A stretch of DNA of 31,773 nucleotides from Methanocorpusculum sp. (GCA_029987235.1 DALTWF010000021.1:1-31773), one strand, 5' to 3'. Positions 23,266-30,360 are shown, counted from the first letter of the stretch. Notes: generated by a model not told the origin, from the sequence alone. Numbers and translations: made by a program.

Positions 23266-23691
23266 TACCATAGTAACTATTCAGCCCCCCTCTCATTTTT
23301 GAAAAAAAGTTGAAAGTGTTTTTACGAATCAGAATTAGTCGCTCCGCTCCCAACACGAATCGCCAGCCTTCGGTCGCCAGCCTTCGGCTTGCTTATCCAC
23401 TTGGTTACTTCGTTTCCGCGGGGAAAAACACGGAATCTTTCACAAAAATCACGAAAAGAAAAACTATCACGAAATTTACCGAAAAAAACACAAAAAATTT
23501 CGTGGGTTTTAGGTAGTTTTCGTGAAAGATTTCGTGTTTTCTGTGTATGAGTGGGTCAGCGCCTGTTTTAGATGAAATGGTATGAACTCAATCAATGGAA
23601 GAATTGGTTATACCTTTTCATTGAGCTGCTTAAAGATGATAATCTCATGTTGTTTTTTTTATCAGAGAGGAGCTGAATAGTTACTTACCAT
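23266..23691. mobile_element. 414-bp MITE-like element with TIRs and 6-bp target duplication
   Basis: The element proper is 23272-23685. Its ends are inverted copies: AGTAACTATTCAGC followed by CCCCCCTCTC on the left, and AGTAACTATTCAGC followed by TCCTCTC on the reverse of the right end. TACCAT flanks it as a perfect direct repeat (23266-23271 and 23686-23691). The interior has no ORF of note; it is rich in CACGAAA-type strings and contains CCAGCCTTCGG twice. It is non-coding and would need a transposase in trans. A related copy lies at 205-425. Confidence 0.8.
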
Positions 23692-23738
23692 AAACGATAT
23701 AGTTCATCAGAATCTATTAATATATCTAAAAATACAGC

Positions 23739-23810
23739 ATGGGTTTTGATTCTATAATCGGAACAATGATTTCAGATGTTGCTATGAAAGACAAAACGGG
23801 CAGTGAATAA
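23739..23810 (+). CDS. Possible 23-residue micro-ORF
   Basis: MGFDSIIGTMISDVAMKDKT plus GSE. A TATA-like TTAATATATC about 20 bases upstream would give a leaderless transcript. It could equally be the start of a lost gene or chance. Only its promoter spacing supports it. Confidence 0.25.
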   Translation: MGFDSIIGTMISDVAMKDKTGSE

Positions 23811-23815
23811 GAGCA

Positions 23816-23839
23816 ATATGATGGTCTCCTCCATCATAT
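23816..23839. promoter_or_regulatory. Perfect 9-bp inverted repeat at the promoter of the cargo membrane gene
   Basis: ATATGATGG and CCATCATAT are separated by TCTCCT. The right arm runs into the TATA-like CATATATTTA (23835-23844) about 15 bases before the ATG at 23856. It may be an operator or an attenuating hairpin. Confidence 0.5.
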
Positions 23840-23855
23840 ATTTATTTGGAAAACT

Positions 23856-24419
23856 ATGAAAATACCAGCAGAAGAATTAACCAAGGAAGGAGTAACAAGT
23901 TCTGCCGACATTTGCGGATTAGGGCATCAAACTCTTGGCAATAACAAGTTATTTTGGTGTTTTATGGCAGGATATGCCTTTATTGTAGTATTTTTTCTCG
24001 TCACTTCTTTAACCTGTAAAATAGTAGACATCAGGATTGATATATATATTGTCGGGACTGTTTTATTGTTCTGGGTATTTATGACAATTCTCTCCTATGC
24101 TGGAACATCATATTTATGTGATCAAAAAGGAATTAAGGGTTCCCGGTATGATGAAGAAGATTCTTATCATATTTTCAAAAACTATGGGCGTGTATATCAT
24201 GTATGGATAACTGTCTGCTCCATTATTGGTATAAGTAGTTCTGTATATATTCTTGTATCCTGCTGGAATTCCCCGGTTATGTTTGGAATTGTTGTAATCT
24301 GGAGTCTCATTCTTGTAATCGGCAATATTCTTGCTGCCAAGTACCGGAACAAGACATCTGTGCAGCTTTGGGAAGAACTGGTGGAAAAAGAAATGGCTGC
24401 AGAACAGAAGAACACTTAA
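23856..24419 (+). CDS. Hypothetical four-helix membrane protein, cargo of the inserted segment
   Basis: A 187-residue membrane protein that I cannot assign to a family. Hydrophobic helices lie at about 33-54, 61-84, 114-136 and 141-162. A 30-residue soluble N-terminus and a charged C-terminal tail (SVQLWEELVEKEMAAEQKNT) flank them. The loop between helices 2 and 3 is hydrophilic (DQKGIKGSRYDEEDSYHIFK). The start is leaderless-type, with a TATA-like box just upstream. It lies in the insertion and ends six bases before the amrS stop on the other strand. It may work with the upstream cargo gene, but nothing shows that directly. Confidence 0.75.
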   Translation: MKIPAEELTKEGVTSSADICGLGHQTLGNNKLFWCFMAGYAFIVVFFLVTSLTCKIVDIRIDIYIVGTVLLFWVFMTILSYAGTSYLCDQKGIKGSRYDEEDSYHIFKNYGRVYHVWITVCSIIGISSSVYILVSCWNSPVMFGIVVIWSLILVIGNILAAKYRNKTSVQLWEELVEKEMAAEQKNT

Positions 24420-24425
24420 AACTGT

Positions 24426-25424
24426 TTACAAAAATACCCCTTCGATTTTTCTTCCGCACTTCCTGCACACCCCGCCTTCGCGCATTCCCGGGGTTTTACA
24501 GACATAACCTGCCCGTATTGCAAGAAGTTCGCCGCATTTTGGACAGTATGTTTTTGACCCTTCCGCATGACTGAGATTTCCGACATACGGATAAAACAGT
24601 CCTGCCTCTTTTGCGGCGCGGAATGCCGCATCAACCGTACTGAAAGGAGTGCGCGTTCGGTCATTCATTTTATACATCGGGGTAAATGCCGTAAAATGAT
24701 GCGGTACTGCAGGTCCGAGATTAGTTAATTCCCACTCAAGCATCGCAGAAATTTCGTCAGAAGAATCATTTAATCCCGGAATGAGAAGAGTGACTAGTTC
24801 GGTGTGGATACCAAGCCGTTTCGCGCGCACCGCGGTGTCAAGCACCGGCTGCAAATGCGCGCCGCCGCAGACAGAATTGTAAAACTCATCGGAAAACGCC
24901 TTCAGGTCTATCCGGATTGCATCAAGGTATGGCGCGATTTTTTCAAGAGGCGCTTTTTCTATATAGCCGTTGGTGATAAGCGCCGTCTTAATATTGTGCG
25001 CATTGGCGATCCTGCACACATCATAAACAAACTCATAGGAGACCGTCGGCTCATTGTATGTAAACGAAATGCTCTGCGCTCCGTTGTCAAGTGCGGCGCG
25101 GACCGCCTCCTCTGGCTCAATCCGTGGTGCGCGCGGGGCTACATCAATCTGCGACAGCTCGTAATTCTGGCAGTGGCGGCAGGTGAAATTGCAGCCGAAG
25201 CTGCTCAAAGAAAATGTCTCTGTTCCCGGAAGAAAATGATACAGCGGCTTTTTTTCGACAGGGTCAAACGCGGCTGCCGTAATTTTACCGTATGTTTTGG
25301 AAACAAGCGCGCCTGATACATTTTCACGCACTCTGCAAAAACCGCGCCGACCAGCTGGAATATGACAATTTCGCGCGCATAACCCGCAGATTTCTTTTTC
25401 AGAATCGAAGAAATCCGCTAACAT
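24426..25424 (-). CDS. amrS: AmmeMemoRadiSam system radical SAM enzyme AmrS
   Basis: A radical S-adenosylmethionine enzyme of the widespread but uncharacterised AmmeMemoRadiSam set, related to pyruvate formate-lyase activases. The 332 residues show an N-terminal cysteine group (CGLCARNCHIPAGRRGFC, about 17-34). The radical SAM motif CNFTCRHC (about 78-85) follows, then SFTYNEPTVSYE and GLNDSSDEI. The C-terminal zinc ribbon has cysteines in YCPKCG and CRKCGRKIEG. Its partner AMMECR1 and Memo genes are not in the window. The last 126 coding bases are duplicated at 21609-21733. It is encoded after the FKBP gene on the same strand. Confidence 0.9.
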   Translation of the reverse strand: MLADFFDSEKEICGLCARNCHIPAGRRGFCRVRENVSGALVSKTYGKITAAAFDPVEKKPLYHFLPGTETFSLSSFGCNFTCRHCQNYELSQIDVAPRAPRIEPEEAVRAALDNGAQSISFTYNEPTVSYEFVYDVCRIANAHNIKTALITNGYIEKAPLEKIAPYLDAIRIDLKAFSDEFYNSVCGGAHLQPVLDTAVRAKRLGIHTELVTLLIPGLNDSSDEISAMLEWELTNLGPAVPHHFTAFTPMYKMNDRTRTPFSTVDAAFRAAKEAGLFYPYVGNLSHAEGSKTYCPKCGELLAIRAGYVCKTPGMREGGVCRKCGRKIEGVFL

Positions 25425-25445
25425 GATAAGAAAAAAAGAATATTT

Positions 25446-26153
25446 TTATTCAGTCTTTTCTTCTGCTGCTGCTTCTGCCTCTTCCTTTGCCTTCGGGCGC
25501 GGGAAAGACTCACAGAACTTGACAGCTTTTGCTTCCGGGAAAATTTCGAATGCTTCCTGATTAATCATGTACTGGGTCATGAACCAGTTCTGGTTGTACA
25601 TTGCAAACATTGCCGGAACTTCGATAGTGACTGCGGTCTTGGTTGCTGCAACCTTCATCTCGCGACCGGTGAAGAGCTTGATGGTTCCTGCAAGTTTTTC
25701 GCAGCCGTCTTCAACAACACCTTCAATGGTGAACGTGTACTCGACAGTCTGACCTGCGAGCGGGTGGTTGAAATCAACAATGTAGCGGTTTCCAATCTTG
25801 TTTGCAACAAGACCCTTGCGACCCTCGATAGTAACCTCCTCGAAGAGTTCCGGCTTGTGCTGGAATGCCTTTTTGTCGATTGCCTTTACCTCTTCTTTCT
25901 TGTGGGGGCCGAATGCCTTTTCCGCCGGAAGGGTAATCTTGTATTCCTTGCCGATTTCCTTTCCTGCGAGTTCATCATCAACGCCCGGAAGAACGTGACC
26001 TGCGCCGACTTTTACAATTGCCGGACCGTAGACAGTCTGTTCACGGAAAATGTTTGCTTTCTTTGCAGTTTCTGCATCGGTGGTGTCAAAAGCGACGCCG
26101 TTTACAGCACCGGTGTAGTTGAGTTTAATATATGTACCTTTCTCGATAGCCAT
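25446..26153 (-). CDS. FKBP-type peptidyl-prolyl isomerase, long archaeal (SlyD-like) form
   Basis: It catalyses cis-trans isomerisation of prolyl bonds and acts as a folding chaperone in the cytoplasm. The FKBP domain covers about residues 1-160: IKLNYTGAVNGVAFDTT, then GAGHVLPGVDDELAGKEIG. An insert-in-flap domain follows (about 83-135, KAFGPHKKEEVKAI to IVDFNHPLAGQTVEY). An extra C-terminal domain and an acidic Ala/Glu tail give 235 residues, the long archaeal type. AAGGA lies about ten bases before the ATG. The amrS gene follows after 21 bases and may be co-transcribed. Confidence 0.92.
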   Translation of the reverse strand: MAIEKGTYIKLNYTGAVNGVAFDTTDAETAKKANIFREQTVYGPAIVKVGAGHVLPGVDDELAGKEIGKEYKITLPAEKAFGPHKKEEVKAIDKKAFQHKPELFEEVTIEGRKGLVANKIGNRYIVDFNHPLAGQTVEYTFTIEGVVEDGCEKLAGTIKLFTGREMKVAATKTAVTIEVPAMFAMYNQNWFMTQYMINQEAFEIFPEAKAVKFCESFPRPKAKEEAEAAAEEKTE

Positions 26154-26205
26154 ACGAATTCCTTACTATATGGTATTTCATTACATATCAGTGTTGGGTA
26201 TTTGC

Positions 26206-26264
26206 GCCGGAAAATCCGGGTGATGGATGAAGCAATGTTACCTCTGTAGCATCCGGTTTCCGGC
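26206..26264. ncRNA. Possible structured RNA or hairpin between FKBP gene and tRNA-Ser
   Basis: GCCGGAAA (26206-26213) pairs with TTTCCGGC (26257-26264), and further in CCGG pairs with CCGG across an internal loop. The whole 59-base unit lies in a 239-base region without genes. It could be a small RNA, a terminator or chance. No family is recognised. Confidence 0.3.
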
Positions 26265-26295
26265 ATTCTGAGGGCAAGTATTATAACCTCTTAAG

Positions 26296-26308
26296 ACATA
26301 TAATATAG
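26296..26308 (+). promoter_or_regulatory. TATA-like promoter upstream of tRNA-Ser and the ribosomal operon
   Basis: ACATATAATATAG is the best TATA-like stretch before tRNA-Ser. Initiation near 26330 would start at the palindrome GCAGTACA-GTA-TGTACTGC (26327-26345). Confidence 0.45.
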
Positions 26309-26326
26309 CGCACTCAGATTAGTGGA

Positions 26327-26345
26327 GCAGTACAGTATGTACTGC
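26327..26345. promoter_or_regulatory. Perfect palindrome near the tRNA-Ser/ribosomal operon transcription start
   Basis: Eight-base arms GCAGTACA and TGTACTGC with a three-base spacer lie about 20-35 bases after the TATA-like site. Either an operator or a 5' RNA hairpin. Confidence 0.4.
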
Positions 26346-26392
26346 GAGTGTCAAACCTCTGAGAAATCAAAGGACGATGCGGAGTTAATTTA

Positions 26393-26477
26393 GCAGATGT
26401 AGCCAAGCCTGGTATGGCGCAGGTTTGCTAAACCTGTGTCCCAAAAGGACTCGAGGGTTCAAATCCCTCCGTCTGCG
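26393..26477 (+). tRNA. tRNA-Ser (anticodon GCT)
   Basis: An 85-base class II tRNA. Acceptor GCAGATG pairs with CGTCTGC, discriminator G. Anticodon stem CAGGT/ACCTG with loop TTGCTAA gives GCT (reads AGC and AGU). A long variable arm (TGTCCCAAAAGGACTC) and the T arm GAGGG/CCCTC complete the serine pattern. CCA is not encoded. It lies 84 bases upstream of rps13. Confidence 0.94.
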
Positions 26478-26561
26478 CTAAATTTTCGCAAAACAACCGC
26501 TTTGCAGTTTTCCTCCCTATGAAAACGCGGGCACACAACTCTCAAATGAGAGGCAGAAAAC

Positions 26562-27020
26562 ATGGCAGAAGAGTCAGACTTAAAATATTTTGTGCGGATC
26601 ATTAACACTGATCTGGACGGTACCCAGCCGGTACAGTTAGCACTTACCGGCATCAAGGGCATTGGCCTCCACGCCGCACTTGTCATCGCACGCCGTGCAG
26701 GCGTCGACACCCATGCAACCATGGGTCTCTTAGATGACGCACAGGTAGCAGCAATCGAAAAGGAAGTTGTTGCATACCCGGCAACCGTGCCGAAGTGGAT
26801 GGTAAACCGCCCGGTAGATGTGTATTCTGGCGAACAGAAACACCTCTACGGCAGCGACCTCTCCCTTGCGAAAGACGACGACATTAACCTTCTCAAGAAG
26901 ATGCGGTGCTACAGAGGTGTCCGCCATGAGAACGGTCTTAAAGTCCGCGGACAGTGTACGAAATCCACCGGCAGATTCGGTAAGATTGTCGGTGTTTCCA
27001 AAAGGAAGGCAGACCACTAA
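26562..27020 (+). CDS. rps13: Small ribosomal subunit protein uS13
   Basis: Head protein of the 30S subunit, contacting P-site tRNA and 5S/L5 bridges. The 152 residues are the archaeal length. ALTGIKGIGLHAALVIARRAGVD is the helix-two-turns-helix core. The C-terminal basic tail has CYRGVRHENGLKVRGQCTKSTGR. GAGG precedes the ATG by about ten bases. It is the first protein gene of the classical archaeal operon uS13-uS4-uS11-rpoD-eL18-uL13-uS9. Confidence 0.97.
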   Translation: MAEESDLKYFVRIINTDLDGTQPVQLALTGIKGIGLHAALVIARRAGVDTHATMGLLDDAQVAAIEKEVVAYPATVPKWMVNRPVDVYSGEQKHLYGSDLSLAKDDDINLLKKMRCYRGVRHENGLKVRGQCTKSTGRFGKIVGVSKRKADH

Positions 27021-27030
27021 GGTGATTTAA

Positions 27031-27576
27031 ATGGGATACCCGGGAAAGAACACTAAAACGTATTCCTCACCGCAGCGCCGGTTCGAGAAATCGAGAATTG
27101 AAACCGAACGTGTCATTGCAATCACCTATGGTCTGAGAAACAAGCGTGAAATCTGGAAAGCAACCGAAGTTCTGAAAAAGCACCGGTCCGGAGCAAGAGA
27201 AGTTCTTGCAATGGTCTCTGCAGTCGGTGAAACCGAAAAGACCGTCGCACGCCGCGATGAACTTTTAGGCACTCTTCAGCGCTACGGCATTGTCGGTGCA
27301 AACGCTGCAATGGATGACGTCTTATCCTTAAAAGTTGAAGACATCCTCGAGCGCCGCCTGCAGACTGTTGTCTACAGAAAAGGTCTTGCACGCAGCCCGA
27401 AACAGGCACGCCAGTTAATCACTCACGGTCACATCGCAATCAATGGAAAACGTGTCAGTGTACCAAGCTACATGGTTCCGGTTGCAGAAGAAGCCGAGAT
27501 TACCTACTACGCAACCTCCTCCTTTGCAGATGAAGCAAACGGTGAGCGCAAGCGTATCATGAACCAGAGGTCCTAA
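27031..27576 (+). CDS. rps4: Small ribosomal subunit protein uS4
   Basis: Primary 16S rRNA-binding protein of the 30S body. The 181 residues start MGYPGKNTKTYSSPQRRFEK, and the S4 RNA-binding domain (LERRLQTVVYRKGLARSPKQ, with ITHGHIAINGKRV) lies near residues 107-165. AAGGTGA lies a few bases before the start. It ends two bases before rps11. Confidence 0.97.
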   Translation: MGYPGKNTKTYSSPQRRFEKSRIETERVIAITYGLRNKREIWKATEVLKKHRSGAREVLAMVSAVGETEKTVARRDELLGTLQRYGIVGANAAMDDVLSLKVEDILERRLQTVVYRKGLARSPKQARQLITHGHIAINGKRVSVPSYMVPVAEEAEITYYATSSFADEANGERKRIMNQRS

Positions 27577-27578
27577 AC

Positions 27579-27974
27579 ATGGCAGAAGCAGCAGAAAAGT
27601 GGGGTGTCGCCCACATTTACGCAACCTTCAACAACACCATTATCACTGTCACCGATCTTTCCGGTGCAGAGACCATTTGCAAGTCCACTGGTGGAATGGT
27701 TGTCAAGCAGGCAAGAAACGAATCTTCCCCGTACGCAGCAATGCAGATGGCAATTAACATTGCAACTGCAGCAAAAGACAAGGGAATTACCGGCCTCCAT
27801 ATCAGAGTAAAGGGCCCCGGAAACGCACGCCAGCGGAATCCGGGACCGGGAGCACAGGCAGCAATCCGTGCATTATCCCGTGCCGGTATCAAAATTGGAA
27901 GAATTGAAGATGTTACCCCCGTTCCGCACGATTCTATTAGAATGAAAGGCGGAAGGAGAGGCAGGAGAGTCTGA
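27579..27974 (+). CDS. rps11: Small ribosomal subunit protein uS11
   Basis: 30S platform protein lining the mRNA exit site. The 131 residues include IYATFNNTIITVTDLSGAET, the glycine-rich KGPGNARQRNPGPGAQAAIR, and the typical end DVTPVPHDSIRMKGGRRGRR V. The gene joins directly to rpoD, whose ATG immediately follows the TGA, and it carries the ribosome-binding site for rpoD in its last codons (GGAGA). Confidence 0.97.
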   Translation: MAEAAEKWGVAHIYATFNNTIITVTDLSGAETICKSTGGMVVKQARNESSPYAAMQMAINIATAAKDKGITGLHIRVKGPGNARQRNPGPGAQAAIRALSRAGIKIGRIEDVTPVPHDSIRMKGGRRGRRV

Positions 27975-28799
27975 ATGGATCTTGTATTCAGCAGGCTTGA
28001 TGACTCTGTAGCACGTTTTACTATTCACGGAGCCACATCTGCTTTCGCAAACGCACTTCGCCGTTCTATGATTGGTGAAGTACCGACCCTCGCAATCGAG
28101 GATGTCAAAATCTACGACAACACGAGTGTTATCTTTGATGAAATGCTTGCACACAGACTCGGTCTGATTCCAATTAAGACTGACCTGTCTACCTACAAGC
28201 CGAGAGCAGAGTGCGACTGCGGCGGTGCAGGATGTCCTGCATGCCAGGTTACTTTCACGTTAAGTGTTGAAGGTCCGAAAATGGTTACCTCCGGTGACCT
28301 TGTTTCAATGGACGAGAAAGCAGTACCGGTTCTTAACAACATCCCGATTATTAAACTCTGGGAAGGCCAGAAGATTGTTCTTGAGGCAACCGCAGAGGTT
28401 AACTACGGCAAAGAACACGCCAAGTGGATGCCGACGCTTGCCTGCGGATATTCCGAATATCCGGTTATCAATGTCGCAAAATCCTGCGACGGATGCGGCA
28501 AATGTATCGACGAGTGCCCGCGTAATGTTCTTGAAATTGTAAAGAACAAAGTGGCAATCCGTAATGTAAACGGAGAAAGCAAGGAAAAAGACTGTTCCAT
28601 GTGTAAAATCTGTATGACCGCATGCAGAAACACCGGAAATGAAGAGTCCGCAATTACTATTGAATCCGATCCGACAAAGTTCATCTTTGTTGTCGAATCC
28701 GACGGTTCTCTTCCGGTCAAGGAAATCATCGAAAGAGCTCTGCTGCATATTAAATCAGTATCCGCAGACATGATTGAAGCATTACAGGAGGGACTGTAA
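27975..28799 (+). CDS. rpoD: DNA-directed RNA polymerase subunit D (Rpo3) with two Fe-S clusters
   Basis: Archaeal counterpart of bacterial alpha and eukaryotic Rpb3; with subunits L, N and P it forms the assembly platform. The 274 residues include the dimerisation domain (HGATSAFANALRRSMIGEVP) and a small cysteine group at 80-90 (C80, C82, C87, C90). A ferredoxin-like domain has C171, C174, C177, C181 and C207, C210, C213, C217, so both [4Fe-4S] sites are intact. Some archaea have lost one or both. It has no spacing to rps11 or to the eL18 gene. Confidence 0.97.
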   Translation: MDLVFSRLDDSVARFTIHGATSAFANALRRSMIGEVPTLAIEDVKIYDNTSVIFDEMLAHRLGLIPIKTDLSTYKPRAECDCGGAGCPACQVTFTLSVEGPKMVTSGDLVSMDEKAVPVLNNIPIIKLWEGQKIVLEATAEVNYGKEHAKWMPTLACGYSEYPVINVAKSCDGCGKCIDECPRNVLEIVKNKVAIRNVNGESKEKDCSMCKICMTACRNTGNEESAITIESDPTKFIFVVESDGSLPVKEIIERALLHIKSVSADMIEALQEGL

Positions 28800-29153
28800 A
28801 TGAATAAAACGAACCCGCGCCTCGAATCCTTAATTATGATGCTCAAAAAAGCATCCAGAGACAACGAGGCAAACATCTGGAAGGAAATTGCAGGAAGACT
28901 TGAGACTTCCAGCAAGAACCACGCAGAAGTGAACGTCGGTAAAATCAACCGCTACGCAAAAGAGAACGAGATTGTCATTATCCCGGGCAAAGTCTTAGCT
29001 GCAGGAACCATCGGTACCGCAGTCAAGGTCGCAGCCTTAAATTTCTCTGACGCAGCACGCGAAAAGATTACTGAAGCAAAAGGAACCTGCATGTCCATCG
29101 AGGAACTTGTAGCAGCAAATCCGAAAGGAAGCAAAGTAAAGATTCTGAGGTGA
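28800..29153 (+). CDS. rpl18e: Large ribosomal subunit protein eL18
   Basis: An archaeal/eukaryotic 50S protein of 117 residues. It begins MNKTNPRLESLIMMLKKASR and includes VNVGKINRYAKENEIVIIPG with KVLAAGTIG. It starts on the base after the rpoD stop, with GGAGGGA in the end of rpoD as the ribosome-binding site. Confidence 0.96.
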   Translation: MNKTNPRLESLIMMLKKASRDNEANIWKEIAGRLETSSKNHAEVNVGKINRYAKENEIVIIPGKVLAAGTIGTAVKVAALNFSDAAREKITEAKGTCMSIEELVAANPKGSKVKILR

Positions 29154-29159
29154 AGAGAT

Positions 29160-29582
29160 ATGGTAACAGTTATTAACGCAGAAAATCTTCTCCTTGGAAG
29201 ATTATCCAGTATTGTTGCAACCCGTGTTCAGGCAGGCGAGGAGATTGCCATTATCAACTCCGAGAAGGCAATTGTTTCCGGTCACCGCGGTATGGTTATT
29301 GGTGAATTCCGCACCCGCCGCGTAAGAGGATCTGTCGAAGGCGGTCCGTTCTATCCGAGACGCCCGGACCAGATTGTCAAGCGCACTATCCGCGGCATGC
29401 TTCCGTACAAGACCCGGCCGGGAGCAGCAGCTTTCCGCCGTGTCAAAGCATATGTCGGCGTTCCGTATGAATTAAAAGATGCACAGGCAGAAGTCCTTGA
29501 GGCAGCACACCGCGACCGGTTATCCTCCGCGCGCTACATTACCCTCGAAGACATCAGCACTACTCTTGGAGCAAAATTCTAA
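29160..29582 (+). CDS. rpl13: Large ribosomal subunit protein uL13
   Basis: A 50S protein of 140 residues, the short archaeal type. It begins VTVINAENLLLGRLSSIVAT and carries VRGMLPY-like IRGMLPYKTRPGAAAFRRVK and YVGVPYEL. It starts six bases after eL18 with GGTGA nearby, and is followed by rps9. Confidence 0.96.
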   Translation: MVTVINAENLLLGRLSSIVATRVQAGEEIAIINSEKAIVSGHRGMVIGEFRTRRVRGSVEGGPFYPRRPDQIVKRTIRGMLPYKTRPGAAAFRRVKAYVGVPYELKDAQAEVLEAAHRDRLSSARYITLEDISTTLGAKF

Positions 29583-29593
29583 GGTGAGTTAAA

Positions 29594-29992
29594 ATGAATG
29601 TTATAAACACCAGTGGAAAAAGAAAGACCGCAATCGCAAGAGCAACCTTCAAGGAAGGCAAGGGACGCGTCAGAATCAACTCTGTACCGTTAGAGGTCTA
29701 CTCCAACGAAATCATCAGAATGAAGATTTCCGAGGCAATTGCACTCGCTCCGGGAGCAATCGACAATGCTGACATCGAAATTTCCGTACAGGGAGGCGGC
29801 GTAATGGGTCAGGCAGAGGCAATCCGCACCGCAATCGGCCGCGGTATCCTTTCCTGGACCAACGACCCGAAGATTAAGGAAGTTTACCTGTCTTATGACA
29901 GAACTCTGTTAATCAACGACTCCCGTCAGAAGGAAATGAAGAAGCCGCACTGCCACGGCGCGCGCTGCCGCTTCCAGAAATCCTACCGTTAA
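29594..29992 (+). CDS. rps9: Small ribosomal subunit protein uS9
   Basis: A 30S head protein whose C-terminal Lys/Arg tail reaches the P-site tRNA. The 132 residues begin with NTSGKRKTAIARATFKEGKG, include VQGGGVMGQAEAIRTAIGR, and end in the universal KSYR. Preceded by AAGGTGA. It is the last ribosomal protein gene before a palindrome and a separate TATA-like box for rpoN. Confidence 0.96.
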   Translation: MNVINTSGKRKTAIARATFKEGKGRVRINSVPLEVYSNEIIRMKISEAIALAPGAIDNADIEISVQGGGVMGQAEAIRTAIGRGILSWTNDPKIKEVYLSYDRTLLINDSRQKEMKKPHCHGARCRFQKSYR

Positions 29993-30021
29993 GAACAGCA
30001 GTTTGAACACATTTGTGAGGT

Positions 30022-30045
30022 GTTGTGTCAGATTTCTGACACAAC
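30022..30045. promoter_or_regulatory. Perfect 10-bp inverted repeat between rps9 and rpoN
   Basis: GTTGTGTCAG and CTGACACAAC flank ATTT. A TATA-like CTTTATAAAC (30056-30065) follows, 16-25 bases before the rpoN ATG. It may be the terminator hairpin of the rps9 transcript or an operator of rpoN. Its TGTCAG half-site resembles the cdrS array core, which could be coincidence. Confidence 0.45.
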
Positions 30046-30080
30046 GTTTCGCAATCTTTATAAACTTAGAGAGACAACTT

Positions 30081-30269
30081 ATGATACCAGTTCGATGCTT
30101 CACATGCGGGAAAGTAATCTCCCCGTACTTTGAGGAATTCCAACAGCGTAAAGCTGCAGGTGAGGATCCAAAAGAAATTCTGGATTCAATGGGATTAGAC
30201 CGTTACTGCTGCAGAAGAATGCTTCTGAGCCACAAAGTGGTCGTTGATGAATTGTACCCATACACGTGA
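30081..30269 (+). CDS. rpoN: DNA-directed RNA polymerase subunit N (Rpo10)
   Basis: A small zinc-binding polymerase subunit, equivalent to Rpb10, in the assembly platform with D and L. The 62 residues begin MIPVRCFTCGKVISPYFEEF and contain the zinc ligands CFTC and the adjacent pair in YCCRRMLLSH. I start at 30081; a longer in-frame reading from 30003 would cover the palindrome and TATA-like box and adds no conserved sequence. GAGAG lies a few bases upstream. Confidence 0.95.
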   Translation: MIPVRCFTCGKVISPYFEEFQQRKAAGEDPKEILDSMGLDRYCCRRMLLSHKVVVDELYPYT

Positions 30270-30285
30270 GGCATGAGAATCTAGA

Positions 30286-30360
30286 GGGGATGTAGGGTAG
30301 CCTGGACCATCCTATTACGTTCGGGACGTAGTGACCTGAGTTCGAATCTCAGCATCCCCA
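30286..30360 (+). tRNA. tRNA-Pro (anticodon CGG)
   Basis: A 75-base cloverleaf. Acceptor GGGGATG pairs with CATCCCC, discriminator A. D arm has GTAGCCTGGACC. Anticodon stem TTACG/CGTAG with loop TTCGGGA gives CGG (reads CCG). T arm CTGAG/CTCAG with loop TTCGAAT. It lies 16 bases after rpoN and is followed by a T6 tract. No CCA is encoded. Confidence 0.93.

Larger units (their letters stand above)
21734..24430. mobile_element. Inserted A+T-rich segment between duplicated amrS ends (putative integrated element)
   Basis: The segment is bounded by direct copies of the amrS 3' end. It holds two unrecognised genes, a micro-ORF and a MITE-like element, and is visibly more A+T-rich than its neighbours. 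Removing it with one copy would restore a simple convergent pair of the membrane-protein gene and amrS. No integrase, transposase or replication gene is visible, so any element would be a remnant or non-autonomous. Confidence 0.6.

Noticed and set aside
23272..23685. Protein-coding potential inside the MITE-like element (frame at 23310-23516)
   Set aside because: The frame is a low-complexity translation of CACGAAA-type strings with no start signal.
24426..25424. Inactivation of amrS by the insertion
   Set aside because: The amrS frame is intact to its normal zinc-ribbon terminus; only the outer duplicate is broken.
26219..26272. Box C/D small RNA (TGATGGATGA near 26220 and CTGA near 26269)
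   Set aside because: The C box does not match RUGAUGA exactly, and no convincing internal D' and C' boxes are present.
30003..30080. N-terminal extension of rpoN
   Set aside because: It reads through an inverted repeat and a TATA-like box, and RpoN begins MIPVRCFTCG throughout archaea.
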